Translations under genes and position numbers: made by a program
Assembly (NCBI GenBank): GCA_902563885.1
Contig: CACEYZ010000001.1
Coordinates: 1 to 40,012 of the forward strand
Reading direction: 5' to 3'
Source of the DNA: an uncultured SAR86 cluster bacterium
GTDB taxonomy: Bacteria; Pseudomonadota; Gammaproteobacteria; Magnimaribacterales; TMED112
Length of the DNA stretch: 40,012 nt
The notes under the pieces: generated by a model
The model's database searches: none
What the model was told of the DNA's origin: nothing
What the model saw: the letters and a program-made list of their open reading frames with translations, nothing else
In this document: piece after piece, positions 28,284-36,993 of the stretch
Numbering within the stretch: the stretch's first letter is position 1
Layout: every line of letters begins with the position of its first letter

Positions 28284-29192
28284 ATGAAAGAGTTTTCCAT
28301 AAAGGGTGAGCATGGAAATCTAAGAGGAGCTAAATGGTTGAAAGCAACCAATTCCCATTCAACGGTTCAAATTATTCATGGACTTGCGGAGCATCATAAA
28401 AGATATGATCTTACTGCTAAAGCGCTAAATGATGAGGGCTTCCAAGTTTATTGTAATGATCATCTTGGGCATGGATTACATGTAAAAGATGGCAAATTGA
28501 GGGGATATTTAGATAAATCTGATGGCTTTGAAAAAGTTGTTGATCAAATTATTGAATTAAATTCTTTAATTAGAAAAGAACATCCTGCGAAAAAACATTT
28601 TCTATTAGCCCATAGCCTGGGCACAGTGATATGTTTGGCAGTGTTAAGAAAAAATATTCATTTTGATGGAATAATTTTAAGCGCAGCTTTTAGCAGGAAT
28701 GATATTGAGATGTTTTTAAATAATTTAGTTTTATGGCCGGAATATAAACTTTCAGATCCTAGAAAAATCAATAGCACTATGGAGGAGTTTACAACTAAAA
28801 AACACAATTCCTTTTTTAAACCAAACAGGACTACGCACGACTATATTTCAAGTGACAATGAGAATGTTGATGAATATATTAAAGACGATCTTTGTGGTTT
28901 TCCGATGACTAATCAATTTTGGATGGACTTAAAAAATGGTTGTACAAACATATGGAAAAAAGATACATATAAAAAATTTAACAAAAAAATACCTTTTTTC
29001 TTTATTACAGGATCTTTTGATACTGTAAATAACATGGGTAAACAAGCATTTGATATGCATCAAAAATTTCTTGAATTGGGTTTTAGTACAAAGTTTAAAG
29101 CCTATGAAAAGTCGAGGCATGAGCCATTATCTGATGTTGAAAAAGAAACAGTTTGGAAGGATGTCTCCGATTTTTTTAAAGCTAACCTCTAG
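28284..29192 (+). CDS. Alpha/beta hydrolase, monoacylglycerol lipase-like (serine hydrolase)
   Basis: 302 residues. Oxyanion-hole region IIHGLAEHHKRYD, then DHLGHGLH, the nucleophile elbow AHSLG with Ser111, Asp246 in TGSFDTV and His279 in SRHEP form a full catalytic triad. The pattern HG-x-x-EH-x-x-RY resembles the Hydrolase_4 / lysophospholipase L2 and monoacylglycerol lipase group; no signal peptide, so cytoplasmic. Natural substrate unknown. The final 11 bases overlap the convergent bepA. Confidence 0.88.
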   Translation: MKEFSIKGEHGNLRGAKWLKATNSHSTVQIIHGLAEHHKRYDLTAKALNDEGFQVYCNDHLGHGLHVKDGKLRGYLDKSDGFEKVVDQIIELNSLIRKEHPAKKHFLLAHSLGTVICLAVLRKNIHFDGIILSAAFSRNDIEMFLNNLVLWPEYKLSDPRKINSTMEEFTTKKHNSFFKPNRTTHDYISSDNENVDEYIKDDLCGFPMTNQFWMDLKNGCTNIWKKDTYKKFNKKIPFFFITGSFDTVNNMGKQAFDMHQKFLELGFSTKFKAYEKSRHEPLSDVEKETVWKDVSDFFKANL

Positions 29193-30591
29193 GAATTTTT
29201 CCCAAATATTTTTGTAAAAAAACTATTCTTTCTGTGATAATTTCTTTAATTTTAAAGTTGTTAACAGCCAATCTTCTTGCTTGATAAAGATCTGCAAGGG
29301 CCTCTTCATATCTTCCAGAATAGAAAAGATATTCACTATTTGTTAAGTGGAAACTGAGCATATTATTACTTTTTTGTTGAACTTCCCCTAGGAGCTTTAA
29401 GAGGTTTATATCAACAGGCCTGTAAAATTTTATGTCTTCTAATATTTGCTCAGCTGCAATGTAATCTCCTTCCAGAATATGAGTTTTAGCAAGATTAAAG
29501 CTAATTGGGTAATTTCCTAAAGAAATATCTAATAATTCTTCAGTATAACTTTTACTTCTATTTATATTTCCAGATTCTGTTAGGGTTTCTGCAATTGTTG
29601 TTTTGATGATTAAATTATCAGGATATTTTTTAGAGAGTTCATCAAGGATTGAAATTGATTTGGTAAAGTTTAATTTCTTTTTTTCAATTAATGCAGAGAA
29701 GTATTTACCTTCATCATTGTCTTCAATATCCTTTTCAAATGCCTTAATGGATAAGTTATCCATCATAAGAAATTTTACTCTTGCTTTGACTAAGCGGTAA
29801 TTAAAACTATCAACAATTCCATCTCCGTCTGAATTTCTTGCTCTTTCTCTAGAGTCTGTAATTCTGCGGGTAGTTATTGGATGTGTTAATAAAAACTCAG
29901 GTATGTTGTCACCAGAAAGCCGTCTAATTTCTTGCATATTTTTAAACATTTCTGACATCTCCGAGCTTTTATATCCTGATTTTTCTAAGGTAATAAAACC
30001 CTCTCTATCTGCTTCAGATTCATAAAGTCTTGAAAACCTTAACCTTTGATTAACAAGTAAGCCTTGACCACCAATAAGTGCTGCTGGATTCCTTGAAGCT
30101 ACAGCAACAACAATAGAAGCAAGTATTGTCGCCATATTCGCATTACTTCTATCACTGTTTTCTAAAATTTGTCTAGCAAAATGTCTTTGACTAAGGTGAG
30201 CTAATTCATGTGCTACAACAGAGGCAAATTGTGCTTCATTATCAGCATGTTTAAATAAACCTGCATTAATGCCAATTACACCTCCGGGAGCTGCGAATGC
30301 ATTTAGTCTATTATCCTCAATAACTAATATTTCAAATGTCTTTTTGTTAACTTTGCTTGACTCACCAATTTTATAAACAAATAATTCTGTCCATTCCTGA
30401 ATTATCGGATCATAGAGTATATCTGACTCTCTTTTTAAATCTCTTAAAAATTGTCGCCCTAAGATTTCCTCCTCTGTTTCTGAAACCGCTCCACTAAGTC
30501 TATCTCCTATGAGTGGAAGCTCTATACTGTTTTCTTGAGAAACAATGAAAGAGGACAAAAATAAATAAAATAAATAAAATATTTTTTTCAT
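29182..30591 (-). CDS. bepA: BepA-like periplasmic M48 metalloprotease with TPR region
   Basis: 469 residues. An N-terminal signal peptide (MKKIFYLFYLFLSSFIVS) sends it to the periplasm. The M48 zinc site is HELAH (His128, Glu129, His132) with Glu191 in ESEAD as the third ligand. A helical C-terminal half (from about residue 290) looks like TPR repeats. E. coli BepA (YfgC) helps assemble or degrade LptD and other outer-membrane proteins and works with the Bam complex; bamC lies downstream in this window. It is divergent from perM, a neighbour pair seen in E. coli. Confidence 0.92.
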   Translation of the reverse strand: MKKIFYLFYLFLSSFIVSQENSIELPLIGDRLSGAVSETEEEILGRQFLRDLKRESDILYDPIIQEWTELFVYKIGESSKVNKKTFEILVIEDNRLNAFAAPGGVIGINAGLFKHADNEAQFASVVAHELAHLSQRHFARQILENSDRSNANMATILASIVVAVASRNPAALIGGQGLLVNQRLRFSRLYESEADREGFITLEKSGYKSSEMSEMFKNMQEIRRLSGDNIPEFLLTHPITTRRITDSRERARNSDGDGIVDSFNYRLVKARVKFLMMDNLSIKAFEKDIEDNDEGKYFSALIEKKKLNFTKSISILDELSKKYPDNLIIKTTIAETLTESGNINRSKSYTEELLDISLGNYPISFNLAKTHILEGDYIAAEQILEDIKFYRPVDINLLKLLGEVQQKSNNMLSFHLTNSEYLFYSGRYEEALADLYQARRLAVNNFKIKEIITERIVFLQKYLGKIPRG

Positions 30592-30603
30592 CAGATACTT
30601 AAC

Positions 30604-30609
30604 TATAAT
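30604..30609 (+). promoter_or_regulatory. Possible -10 of the permease gene
   Basis: TATAAT in the 55-base divergent gap between bepA and the permease, 37 bases before its ATG. No convincing -35 is seen; the sequence is very AT-rich. Confidence 0.3.
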
Positions 30610-30646
30610 TATTTGATAGGATTTTTAAATAAAGATTCAATAGAAA

Positions 30647-31669
30647 ATGCGATTTAATACATTATTTAAAAGCCAGCAGCTTATTTTTTTGGTAGCTTCA
30701 TTATTTTTTGGCTTGGTTACTCTTTGGATTTTTGGAGATTTGGCATCTCCAATACTCATAAGTATTGTTCTGGCTGTTCTTTTTAGGCCTGTAAATACTT
30801 ATTTCACAAAAATTGGGATTCCTAGAAAAATAAGTGTTTTTATAACTTTTTCTATAGTTATGTTGCTTGCATCAGCTTTTTTACTTCTTTTTGTACCGCT
30901 TTTTATAAATGAAACAGAAGCGTTCATAGAGGACATTCCAAGCTTATTGTTTATTTTGGAGCCAGTAACTCAAGCATTGGGAAGTTTAAATGCACCTATT
31001 GAATCGATAGAAAGTGCGCAATCTCTTCTATCTGATTTAAGCGGTTTTCTTACTGGTGCAATTTCATTTGGAATATCTAGGGCTCAAGAAACAGCAAATC
31101 TCTTTTTAGGGCTGATTTTGGTTCCAATTTTTTTATTTTTTTGGCTTTGGGATACAGAAACGTTATCAAATGGTTTTTCAAGATTTGTACCGAAAAAAAG
31201 AAAGTTTCTTTCAAAAGTTTGGAATGAGGCCAATGTAAATTTCCAAAACTATTTTAAAGGTAAATTTATTGAAGTTTTTATAGTTGCAATTTTTGGTAGT
31301 TTGTTATTTTACTTCCTTGGTTTAAATAGCCCAATTCTTTTAGGTACCACGCTTGGCTTAAGTCAGCTAATTCCTTTTTTTGGCCCCGTTTTTATGACAA
31401 TACCTATTCTAATAATTTCACTTGCTCAGTTTGGCTTAGATCCATATGTAATCGTTATTCTTGTAGCATTCGGAATTCTTCAGTTTATTGATGGCAACAT
31501 TTTTCTACCATTTCTTATGTCTGGAGTTGTAAAGTTACCAGCTGTTGTAGTGCTTTTATCAGTCTTCTTTTTTGGTGCAATTTTTGGAATTTGGGGAGTA
31601 TTCTTCTCTGTTCCCCTAGCGAGTTTTGTGAAATCTATTTTAGATAATTGGAAATATATTGATTCTTAA
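30647..31669 (+). CDS. perM: PerM / AI-2E transporter family membrane protein
   Basis: 340 residues with about eight hydrophobic helices in the family arrangement: paired N-terminal helices, a long soluble loop (about residues 85-140) and a C-terminal set with PFFGPVFMTIPILI and GNIFLPFLMSG. Position beside bepA matches E. coli PerM (YfgO). Members have been reported to carry AI-2, peptides or ions; the substrate here is unknown. The stop overlaps the convergent bcp stop as TTAA. Confidence 0.87.
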   Translation: MRFNTLFKSQQLIFLVASLFFGLVTLWIFGDLASPILISIVLAVLFRPVNTYFTKIGIPRKISVFITFSIVMLLASAFLLLFVPLFINETEAFIEDIPSLLFILEPVTQALGSLNAPIESIESAQSLLSDLSGFLTGAISFGISRAQETANLFLGLILVPIFLFFWLWDTETLSNGFSRFVPKKRKFLSKVWNEANVNFQNYFKGKFIEVFIVAIFGSLLFYFLGLNSPILLGTTLGLSQLIPFFGPVFMTIPILIISLAQFGLDPYVIVILVAFGILQFIDGNIFLPFLMSGVVKLPAVVVLLSVFFFGAIFGIWGVFFSVPLASFVKSILDNWKYIDS

Positions 31670-32127
31670 GGGGCTTCTTTTAATTCAGAAAGAACCTCTT
31701 CAACATGACCAGGAACCTTCACTTTTCTCCATTCTTTTATAATTTCACCATTTGGATTAATAAGAAATGTGCTTCTTTCAATGCCCATAAATTTCTTTCC
31801 ATACATACTTTTCTCTTTCATCACATCGTATGCTTTACATAATTTTTCATCTGGATCTGAAATTAATTTAAATGGAAGTGATTCTTTTTCACAAAATTTA
31901 TCATGCGATTTAATTGTATCTCTTGAAACACCCAGTATTTCACAATTGTGTTTTTGAAAACTTTTGTAATGATCTCTAAAATCTTGGCTTTCAAGCGTAC
32001 AACCTGAGGTCATATCTCTAGGATAAAAGTACAAAACTAGATATTTTCCTGAGAAGTCCTTTAGGCTTAAAGATTTATTTTCTGTGATCAGTCCTAAAAA
32101 ACTTGGAGCTTTTGTTTTATTATTCAC
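31666..32127 (-). CDS. bcp: Bcp-type peroxiredoxin
   Basis: Thiol peroxidase that reduces H2O2 and organic hydroperoxides. 153 residues. LYFYPRDMTSGCTLES holds the P-x-x-x-T-x-x-C motif with peroxidatic Cys43. The resolving cysteine of E. coli Bcp, five residues later, is absent here (Gln48); Cys58 could serve, or the enzyme could be of the 1-Cys type. In E. coli bcp lies near dapA-bamC-purC, as here, but with gcvR between; gcvR is missing. Confidence 0.93.
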   Translation of the reverse strand: MNNKTKAPSFLGLITENKSLSLKDFSGKYLVLYFYPRDMTSGCTLESQDFRDHYKSFQKHNCEILGVSRDTIKSHDKFCEKESLPFKLISDPDEKLCKAYDVMKEKSMYGKKFMGIERSTFLINPNGEIIKEWRKVKVPGHVEEVLSELKEAP

Positions 32128-32153
32128 AAGTAGGATTATAAGAATAAAAAAAA

Positions 32154-33011
32154 ATGAAAGGAAGTATAGTTGCGATAGTTACACCCATGAAATCAGATTA
32201 TTCGGTTGATTTCCATTCTTTAAAGAAGCTTTTTCTTTTTCATGAAGAGGCTAAAACAGACGGTATCGTTTTAATAGGAACAACAGGTGAAGCTGGAACT
32301 TTATCCATATCAGAGAGAGAAGAAATTTATAAATTTGCAAGTGATAACACTCCAATTCCGTTAATGGCTGGAGTAGGAAGTTCGTCTACTTCAGATTCGT
32401 TAAAGTTTATTGATTTAGCTCTTAACTGTGGGATAGAAAAATGTTTAGCTGTTACCCCTTACTATAATAAGCCTTCACAGGAAGGTTTAGTAGCACATTT
32501 TAAAAAGCTCGCAAGTTCTGATGCATTAATTTATTTATACAATGTTCCGGGCAGAACAGGTGTTGATCTACAACCTGAATCCGTTGATGAATTATTAGAT
32601 GAAAATAATATCGTAGGCATTAAGGAGGCGGTAAATACAAAAAATAGAATGGAAAAGCTTTCAAAGCTTCTAAAAAAAAGAAAAGATTTTCATTTATTAT
32701 CCGGAGATGACCCAAGTTTTGTTGAGTTTGGAAAATACGGTGCAGTAGGCATTATTTCTGTTGCAGCTAATATAGTTCCAGAAATAATAAAACAAATTTC
32801 TGATTTAATTCAGGAGAAAAATTTCGAAAAGGCTGCTTTAATAAGTGAAAAATATGAAAAGTTATTCAATATTTTGCTTGAGAATAGTCCTGGACCCTCT
32901 AAATATCTACTTGCAAAAATAAAAATGCTAGAGAATAATCTTAGGTTACCACTTGTGAGAATACCGGAAAAACTGGAGAAAGAAATTGATGAAACTTACT
33001 CAAATACTTAA
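32154..33011 (+). CDS. dapA: 4-hydroxy-tetrahydrodipicolinate synthase DapA
   Basis: Condenses pyruvate with aspartate semialdehyde on the path to lysine and meso-diaminopimelate for peptidoglycan. GSIVAIVTPM, LIGTTGEAGTLS, VTPYYNKPSQEG, YNVPGRTG (Tyr and Arg of the active site) and VGIKEA (Schiff-base lysine) are present. 285 residues, close to normal. It shares its start region with divergent bcp (26 bases apart), and its 3' end overlaps bamC. Confidence 0.95.
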   Translation: MKGSIVAIVTPMKSDYSVDFHSLKKLFLFHEEAKTDGIVLIGTTGEAGTLSISEREEIYKFASDNTPIPLMAGVGSSSTSDSLKFIDLALNCGIEKCLAVTPYYNKPSQEGLVAHFKKLASSDALIYLYNVPGRTGVDLQPESVDELLDENNIVGIKEAVNTKNRMEKLSKLLKKRKDFHLLSGDDPSFVEFGKYGAVGIISVAANIVPEIIKQISDLIQEKNFEKAALISEKYEKLFNILLENSPGPSKYLLAKIKMLENNLRLPLVRIPEKLEKEIDETYSNT

Positions 33012-33918
33012 TATTTTTTTAATAATCTTTTTTATAAATGGATGTAGCCTCCTTAGCTCTTTTGCAAGGGAAAATCCAAATGAAAGGTATAATGAGGAGG
33101 GAGAAGATTTAGTTACAAATTCTGAAACAGAAGATTTAGAAATTTCAAATGATTACCCCTACCCATCAATTGAGAATAATCCATTATCTCAAAGTGAACT
33201 TCCAAGACCTAAAAAGATTTTTTCATCTGGAAATTCAGAAAAAGTAGAAATTAGAAGGCTTGGAGAAATTTATTGGATTTATATAGAAGCGCTACCATCA
33301 AAAATGTGGGCATTAACAAAAGATCTTCTTGCTGCTCAATACGATATTGAAAGTGAAGACCCTACAAGTGGCAAGATTAAAGCAAAGAGTAAAGCAAATG
33401 GTGAGGACATAAATATTATTCTCGAACATGGAATTAGAAATAATAGCTCTGAAATTTATCTTGAAGACAATAGTGGTACAGCTATAGATATTGGTTTTTA
33501 TAATTCTTTCTCTAATTATTTTGTAGAAAATCTTCAGGGATACCAAGGAAACTCATTAGCTGCACAATCTTTGAATCTCAACAAAAAAACTAGAATTGTA
33601 TATGTTCAAAAAGAGATAGGGATCGAATTTAAGCTTACCTTCGAAAGAACATGGTCAGCAATCTCAAGAGCATTAGAACGTTCTAGTTTAGAAATTAAGG
33701 ACAGAAATAGAGAATTAAAGTACTTCCAAGTCAGCGTGGACGAAGAAGACAATAATTTCTTTGGATTTTTTTCAAGATCAAATAATGCGGCAGATGTGGA
33801 TTATGAACTCACCTTCACTCAAAGTGGTGAAAATACTATCTTAGAGTTTAAAAAAATCTCTAATACAAGCATCAGTGTCAATGATCTAGTTGACCAAATT
33901 AATGAGAACCTATCATGA
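32989..33918 (+). CDS. bamC: Outer-membrane assembly lipoprotein BamC
   Basis: Bam complex lipoprotein. The signal LNIFLIIFFINGC ends in a lipobox with Cys about residue 19 from the ATG at 32989. An unstructured acidic stretch follows (about 20-75), then two helix-grip-like domains, each with a W-containing segment (SKMWALTKDLLAAQYDIE and the FERTWSAISRALERS region). 309 residues. A TTG at 32986 directly upstream is an alternative start with a GGAG site seven bases away. dapA-bamC-purC is the gammaproteobacterial order. Confidence 0.9.
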   Translation: MKLTQILNIFLIIFFINGCSLLSSFARENPNERYNEEGEDLVTNSETEDLEISNDYPYPSIENNPLSQSELPRPKKIFSSGNSEKVEIRRLGEIYWIYIEALPSKMWALTKDLLAAQYDIESEDPTSGKIKAKSKANGEDINIILEHGIRNNSSEIYLEDNSGTAIDIGFYNSFSNYFVENLQGYQGNSLAAQSLNLNKKTRIVYVQKEIGIEFKLTFERTWSAISRALERSSLEIKDRNRELKYFQVSVDEEDNNFFGFFSRSNNAADVDYELTFTQSGENTILEFKKISNTSISVNDLVDQINENLS

Positions 33919-34631
33919 CAGAAAAGCAAAATTTAATTTCTGAGGGTAAAGCAAAATCACTTTTTGAGACTTCAAATGCCAATGAATTATTAATGGTTTA
34001 CAGAGATGACACTTCTGCATTTGATGGTAAGAAAAAAGAGGCTCTAAGTGGCAAGGGCACAATTAATAATAAGTTTAATGCATTCATAATGTCCTATCTT
34101 CAGGAAAATGGTGTTGAAACACACTTTTTAAAACAAACCAGTGACAATGAAAGTCTTGTAAAGAGATTAGATATGTTGCCTGTCGAATGTGTAGTAAGAA
34201 ATATTGCAACTGGCTCATTGTGTAGAAGGCTTGGAGTAAAAGAAGGGATAAAGTTTGAAGAGCAGCCTCTTTTTGAATTTTTTCTTAAGGATGATGATCT
34301 CGGTGATCCCCTAATAAATGATAATCATATTATCGCTTTTAAATGGGGTACAGCAGATGAAATTCAACAGATGAAAAAAATTACATTCGATATAAATAAA
34401 TACCTTTGTAAGATTTTTGATGATGCAGGCTTAATTCTTGTTGATTATAAGGTTGAATATGGCAGGTATCATGGAAAGCTTATACTGGGTGATGAATTTA
34501 CTCCTGACGGCTGCAGAATTTGGGATAAAGAAACAGGCGAAAGTCTCGATAAAGATAGATTCAGAAAAGATTTAGGCGATGTTGTCGAATCTTATCAAAT
34601 TGTTGCCCATAAATTGGGCGTCAAGGTTTAA
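33915..34631 (+). CDS. purC: SAICAR synthetase PurC
   Basis: Purine pathway ligase that joins aspartate to CAIR. ISEGKAKSLFET, YRDDTSAFDG, VECVVRNIATGSLCRRLG, DPLINDNHI, LVDYKVEYGR and GDEFTPDGCRIWD are family motifs; 238 residues. The ATG overlaps the bamC stop by 4 bases. Only purine gene in the window. Confidence 0.96.
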   Translation: MTEKQNLISEGKAKSLFETSNANELLMVYRDDTSAFDGKKKEALSGKGTINNKFNAFIMSYLQENGVETHFLKQTSDNESLVKRLDMLPVECVVRNIATGSLCRRLGVKEGIKFEEQPLFEFFLKDDDLGDPLINDNHIIAFKWGTADEIQQMKKITFDINKYLCKIFDDAGLILVDYKVEYGRYHGKLILGDEFTPDGCRIWDKETGESLDKDRFRKDLGDVVESYQIVAHKLGVKV

Positions 34632-34657
34632 AAATTTCCTTAAAAACACATATCAGA

Positions 34658-34663
34658 TATAAT
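34658..34663 (+). promoter_or_regulatory. Possible -10 of the isc operon
   Basis: TATAAT in the 46-base gap between purC and iscS, 14 bases before the iscS ATG, with a weak TTCCTT 16 bases upstream. No IscR-type site is recognisable. A chance match is possible in this AT-rich gap. Confidence 0.35.
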
Positions 34664-34677
34664 TACAAACGTAAGTT

Positions 34678-35892
34678 ATGAAAGAATCTATATATTTTGA
34701 CTATGCTTCAACAACTCCGGTAGACCCTCGAGTTGCAAAGAAGATGTTTGAATACATGTCAAAAGACGGTCATTTTGGAAATCCAGCATCTCGTTCGCAT
34801 GCTTACGGTTGGAAAGCTGATGAGGCAGTTGAAAAGGCAAGAACTCAGGTAGCAAATCTAGTAAATGCTGATCCAAGAGAAATCGTTTGGACTTCAGGTG
34901 CAACTGAGTCTGACAACTTAGCTTTGAAAGGCGCAGCAATGTTCTATAAAACAAAAGGGAAACATATAATCACTTCTAAGATTGAACATAAAGCAGTACT
35001 AGACCCTTGCAGACAACTTGAGCGTGAGGGATTTGAAGTTACATATCTTGACCCAGATCTTAATGGAGAAGTTACTCTCGAAAATATCAGAAAACATGTT
35101 AGAAAAGACACAATTTTAATTTCTATAATGCACATAAATAATGAACTTGGAGCGGTCAACGATATTAAAAAAATTGGTGATTTCACAAGAAAAGAAGGAA
35201 TAATTTTTCATGTTGATGCGGCACAAAGCACTGGCAAGTTAAAGATTGATTTGAATAAATTAAACGTTGATTTGATGTCTTTTTCTGCTCATAAGACCTA
35301 TGGCCCTAAAGGTGTAGGAGCTTTATATGTAAGAAGAAAGCCTAGAATAAGGCTCGAGGCACTAATTCATGGAGGAGGCCATGAAAGAGGTTTTAGAGCT
35401 GGTACTTTAGCCACTCATCAGGTAGTGGGTATGGGCGAAGCTTTTGCGTTAGCTCAAAAAGAGATGGATAAAGATAACAAAAAAATTAAGGATTTATCAG
35501 ATAAATTCTGGAAAGAAATATCATCTATTGAAGAAATCTTTTTAAATGGTTGTCAAAAGAATAAGGTACCAAACATTACTAACGTAAGCTTTGCTTATAT
35601 TGAGGGAGAGTCACTAATTATGGCATTAAAAGATGTTGCAGTATCGTCTGGTTCCGCATGCACATCTGCAAGTCTTGAGCCTTCATATGTCCTAAGAGCC
35701 TTAGGAAGAGCTGACGAGCTTGCTCATAGTTCAATAAGATTTTCATTTGGTAGATTCACTACTGAGAGAGAAGTAATGGAAGTTGCAAAAACAACAAAAA
35801 CGGTTGTAGAGCAGTTAAGAGCATTATCACCCTTGTGGGACATGTATCTTGACGGAGTTGATCTTGAAAAGGTGGAGTGGGTACCCCATTAA
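34678..35892 (+). CDS. iscS: Cysteine desulfurase IscS
   Basis: PLP enzyme that takes sulfur from cysteine for Fe-S clusters and tRNA thiolation. [53 protein letters not shown] (PLP lysine) and the mobile loop [12 protein letters not shown] with the catalytic cysteine identify IscS, 404 residues. It is first in a tight run iscS-iscU-iscA-fdx-iscX; the usual regulator iscR is not upstream, where purC lies instead. Confidence 0.97.
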   Translation: MKESIYFDYASTTPVDPRVAKKMFEYMSKDGHFGNPASRSHAYGWKADEAVEKARTQVANLVNADPREIVWTSGATESDNLALKGAAMFYKTKGKHIITSKIEHKAVLDPCRQLEREGFEVTYLDPDLNGEVTLENIRKHVRKDTILISIMHINNELGAVNDIKKIGDFTRKEGIIFHVDAAQSTGKLKIDLNKLNVDLMSFSAHKTYGPKGVGALYVRRKPRIRLEALIHGGGHERGFRAGTLATHQVVGMGEAFALAQKEMDKDNKKIKDLSDKFWKEISSIEEIFLNGCQKNKVPNITNVSFAYIEGESLIMALKDVAVSSGSACTSASLEPSYVLRALGRADELAHSSIRFSFGRFTTEREVMEVAKTTKTVVEQLRALSPLWDMYLDGVDLEKVEWVPH

Positions 35893-35897
35893 TAGTT

Positions 35898-36296
35898 ATG
35901 GCTTATTCAAAAAAAGTAATAGAAAAATTTGAAAATACTCTGAAAAACCCCTCTGCTTTTAATGTAGGCAGGCTAGATTCTAAAAAGAAAAATGTTGGAA
36001 CTGGTATGGTGGGAGCTCCTGCATGCGGTGATGTAATGAGGCTTCAAATTGAAGTTGATGAAAAAAATGTAATTACAGACTGCAAGTTTAAAACTTATGG
36101 CTGTGGTTCAGCAATTGCTTCAAGCCAGCAAATGATTGAAATGATGAAAGGTAAAACTATTGAAGAGGCGAAAAAAATCAAAGATAAAGATATTGCAAAG
36201 ATACTTGAACTGCCTTCAATAAAACTTCATTGTAGCGTATTGGCAGAAGACAGCATTAAGCAAGCTATAGCTGATTATGAATCTAAAAAAGCATAA
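35898..36296 (+). CDS. iscU: Fe-S cluster scaffold IscU, altered LPPVK motif
   Basis: Scaffold that receives sulfur from IscS and holds the nascent cluster. The three ligand cysteines and Asp are in GAPACGDVM, YGCGSAIASS and LHCSVL. The segment ahead of the last cysteine reads LPSIK (36210-36224), where the HscA-binding motif LPPVK is usual. The ATG at 35898 gives the family start MAYSKKVIEKFE (132 residues); an upstream in-frame GTG at 35877 lies inside iscS and is not favoured. Confidence 0.96.
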   Translation: MAYSKKVIEKFENTLKNPSAFNVGRLDSKKKNVGTGMVGAPACGDVMRLQIEVDEKNVITDCKFKTYGCGSAIASSQQMIEMMKGKTIEEAKKIKDKDIAKILELPSIKLHCSVLAEDSIKQAIADYESKKA

Positions 36297-36666
36297 ACCA
36301 AATATTTTAAATTTCACTTCAAAAGCCTTGGCTCATTTCAAGCATATGGTCTCAAATCAAGGTAAGGAAAATAAAATCAGATTAGGCGTTAAAAAAATGG
36401 GATGTAATGGTTTTTCTTATTTTTTTGAGTTCGTAAATCGTGCAAATAAGTCTGATCAAAAGCTTTTCATAGAAAATTTAGAGTTTCTAATTCCAACAGA
36501 TTCCGTTGAGATAATTAAAGGTAGCCAAGTTGACTTTGCAATAGAAGGTCTAAATCAAGGAGTTAGATTTATGAACCCTAACGCAAATGCAGTATGCGGA
36601 TGTGGTGAAAGTTTTACTGTAATGGGCGAAGATGAATCTACAGATACAGCAGTAAAAAAAAAATAA
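36277..36666 (+). CDS. iscA: A-type Fe-S carrier IscA
   Basis: 129 residues. KIRLGVKKMGCNGFSYFFEF, IEGLNQGVRFMNPNA and VCGCGESF carry the three conserved cysteines that bind iron or a cluster. The N-terminus is about ten residues longer than E. coli IscA and the C-terminus has a short polar tail (DESTDTAVKKK). Overlaps iscU by 20 bases. The next gene is fdx after 5 bases; hscB and hscA, normally in between, are absent. Confidence 0.94.
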   Translation: MNLKKHKPNILNFTSKALAHFKHMVSNQGKENKIRLGVKKMGCNGFSYFFEFVNRANKSDQKLFIENLEFLIPTDSVEIIKGSQVDFAIEGLNQGVRFMNPNANAVCGCGESFTVMGEDESTDTAVKKK

Positions 36667-36671
36667 AAATT

Positions 36672-36992
36672 TTGCCGCATGAAACTATCTGCCCAGATGG
36701 TTTGACTTTCGAAGCTCTAGAAAACGAAACAATTCTTGATGCATGTTTAAGAAATGGAGTACATATTGAACATGTATGCGAAAAATCCTGTGCGTGCACA
36801 ACTTGTCATGTAATTATTGAAGAGGGTTTTGAAAATCTTGATGAAGCCTCGGATGAAGAGGAAGATCTTCTGGATAAAGCTTGGGGACTTGAAGCAAATT
36901 CAAGATTAAGTTGTCAAGTTAGGCCTAAATCAGAACTTACTGTTATTAAAATTCCAAAATATACAATAAATCAGGTTTCTGAGGTACCATAA
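36672..36992 (+). CDS. fdx: Isc-type [2Fe-2S] ferredoxin
   Basis: Adrenodoxin-type ferredoxin that supplies electrons for cluster assembly. ETILDACLRNGVHIEHVCEKSCACTTCHVI provides the first three ligand cysteines and LSCQVRP the fourth; 106 residues. The best standard start is TTG at 36672 (MPHETICPDG), but the family alignment (ILPH) runs upstream through ATT (36669) and ATA (36663), so initiation may be unusual. No ribosome site is visible. Confidence 0.94.
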   Translation: MPHETICPDGLTFEALENETILDACLRNGVHIEHVCEKSCACTTCHVIIEEGFENLDEASDEEEDLLDKAWGLEANSRLSCQVRPKSELTVIKIPKYTINQVSEVP

Positions 36993-36993
36993 A

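Noticed and set aside
29603..29800. Plus-strand frame inside bepA
   Set aside because: Antisense to the BepA TPR region, which has clear coding character; nothing recognisable.
35877..35897. Extended IscU N-terminus from an upstream GTG
   Set aside because: It would overlap iscS and add seven residues not seen in IscU; the ATG at 35898 gives the standard MAYS start.
36667..36671. A hidden remnant of hscBA between iscA and fdx
   Set aside because: Only five bases separate the genes; no room for a remnant.
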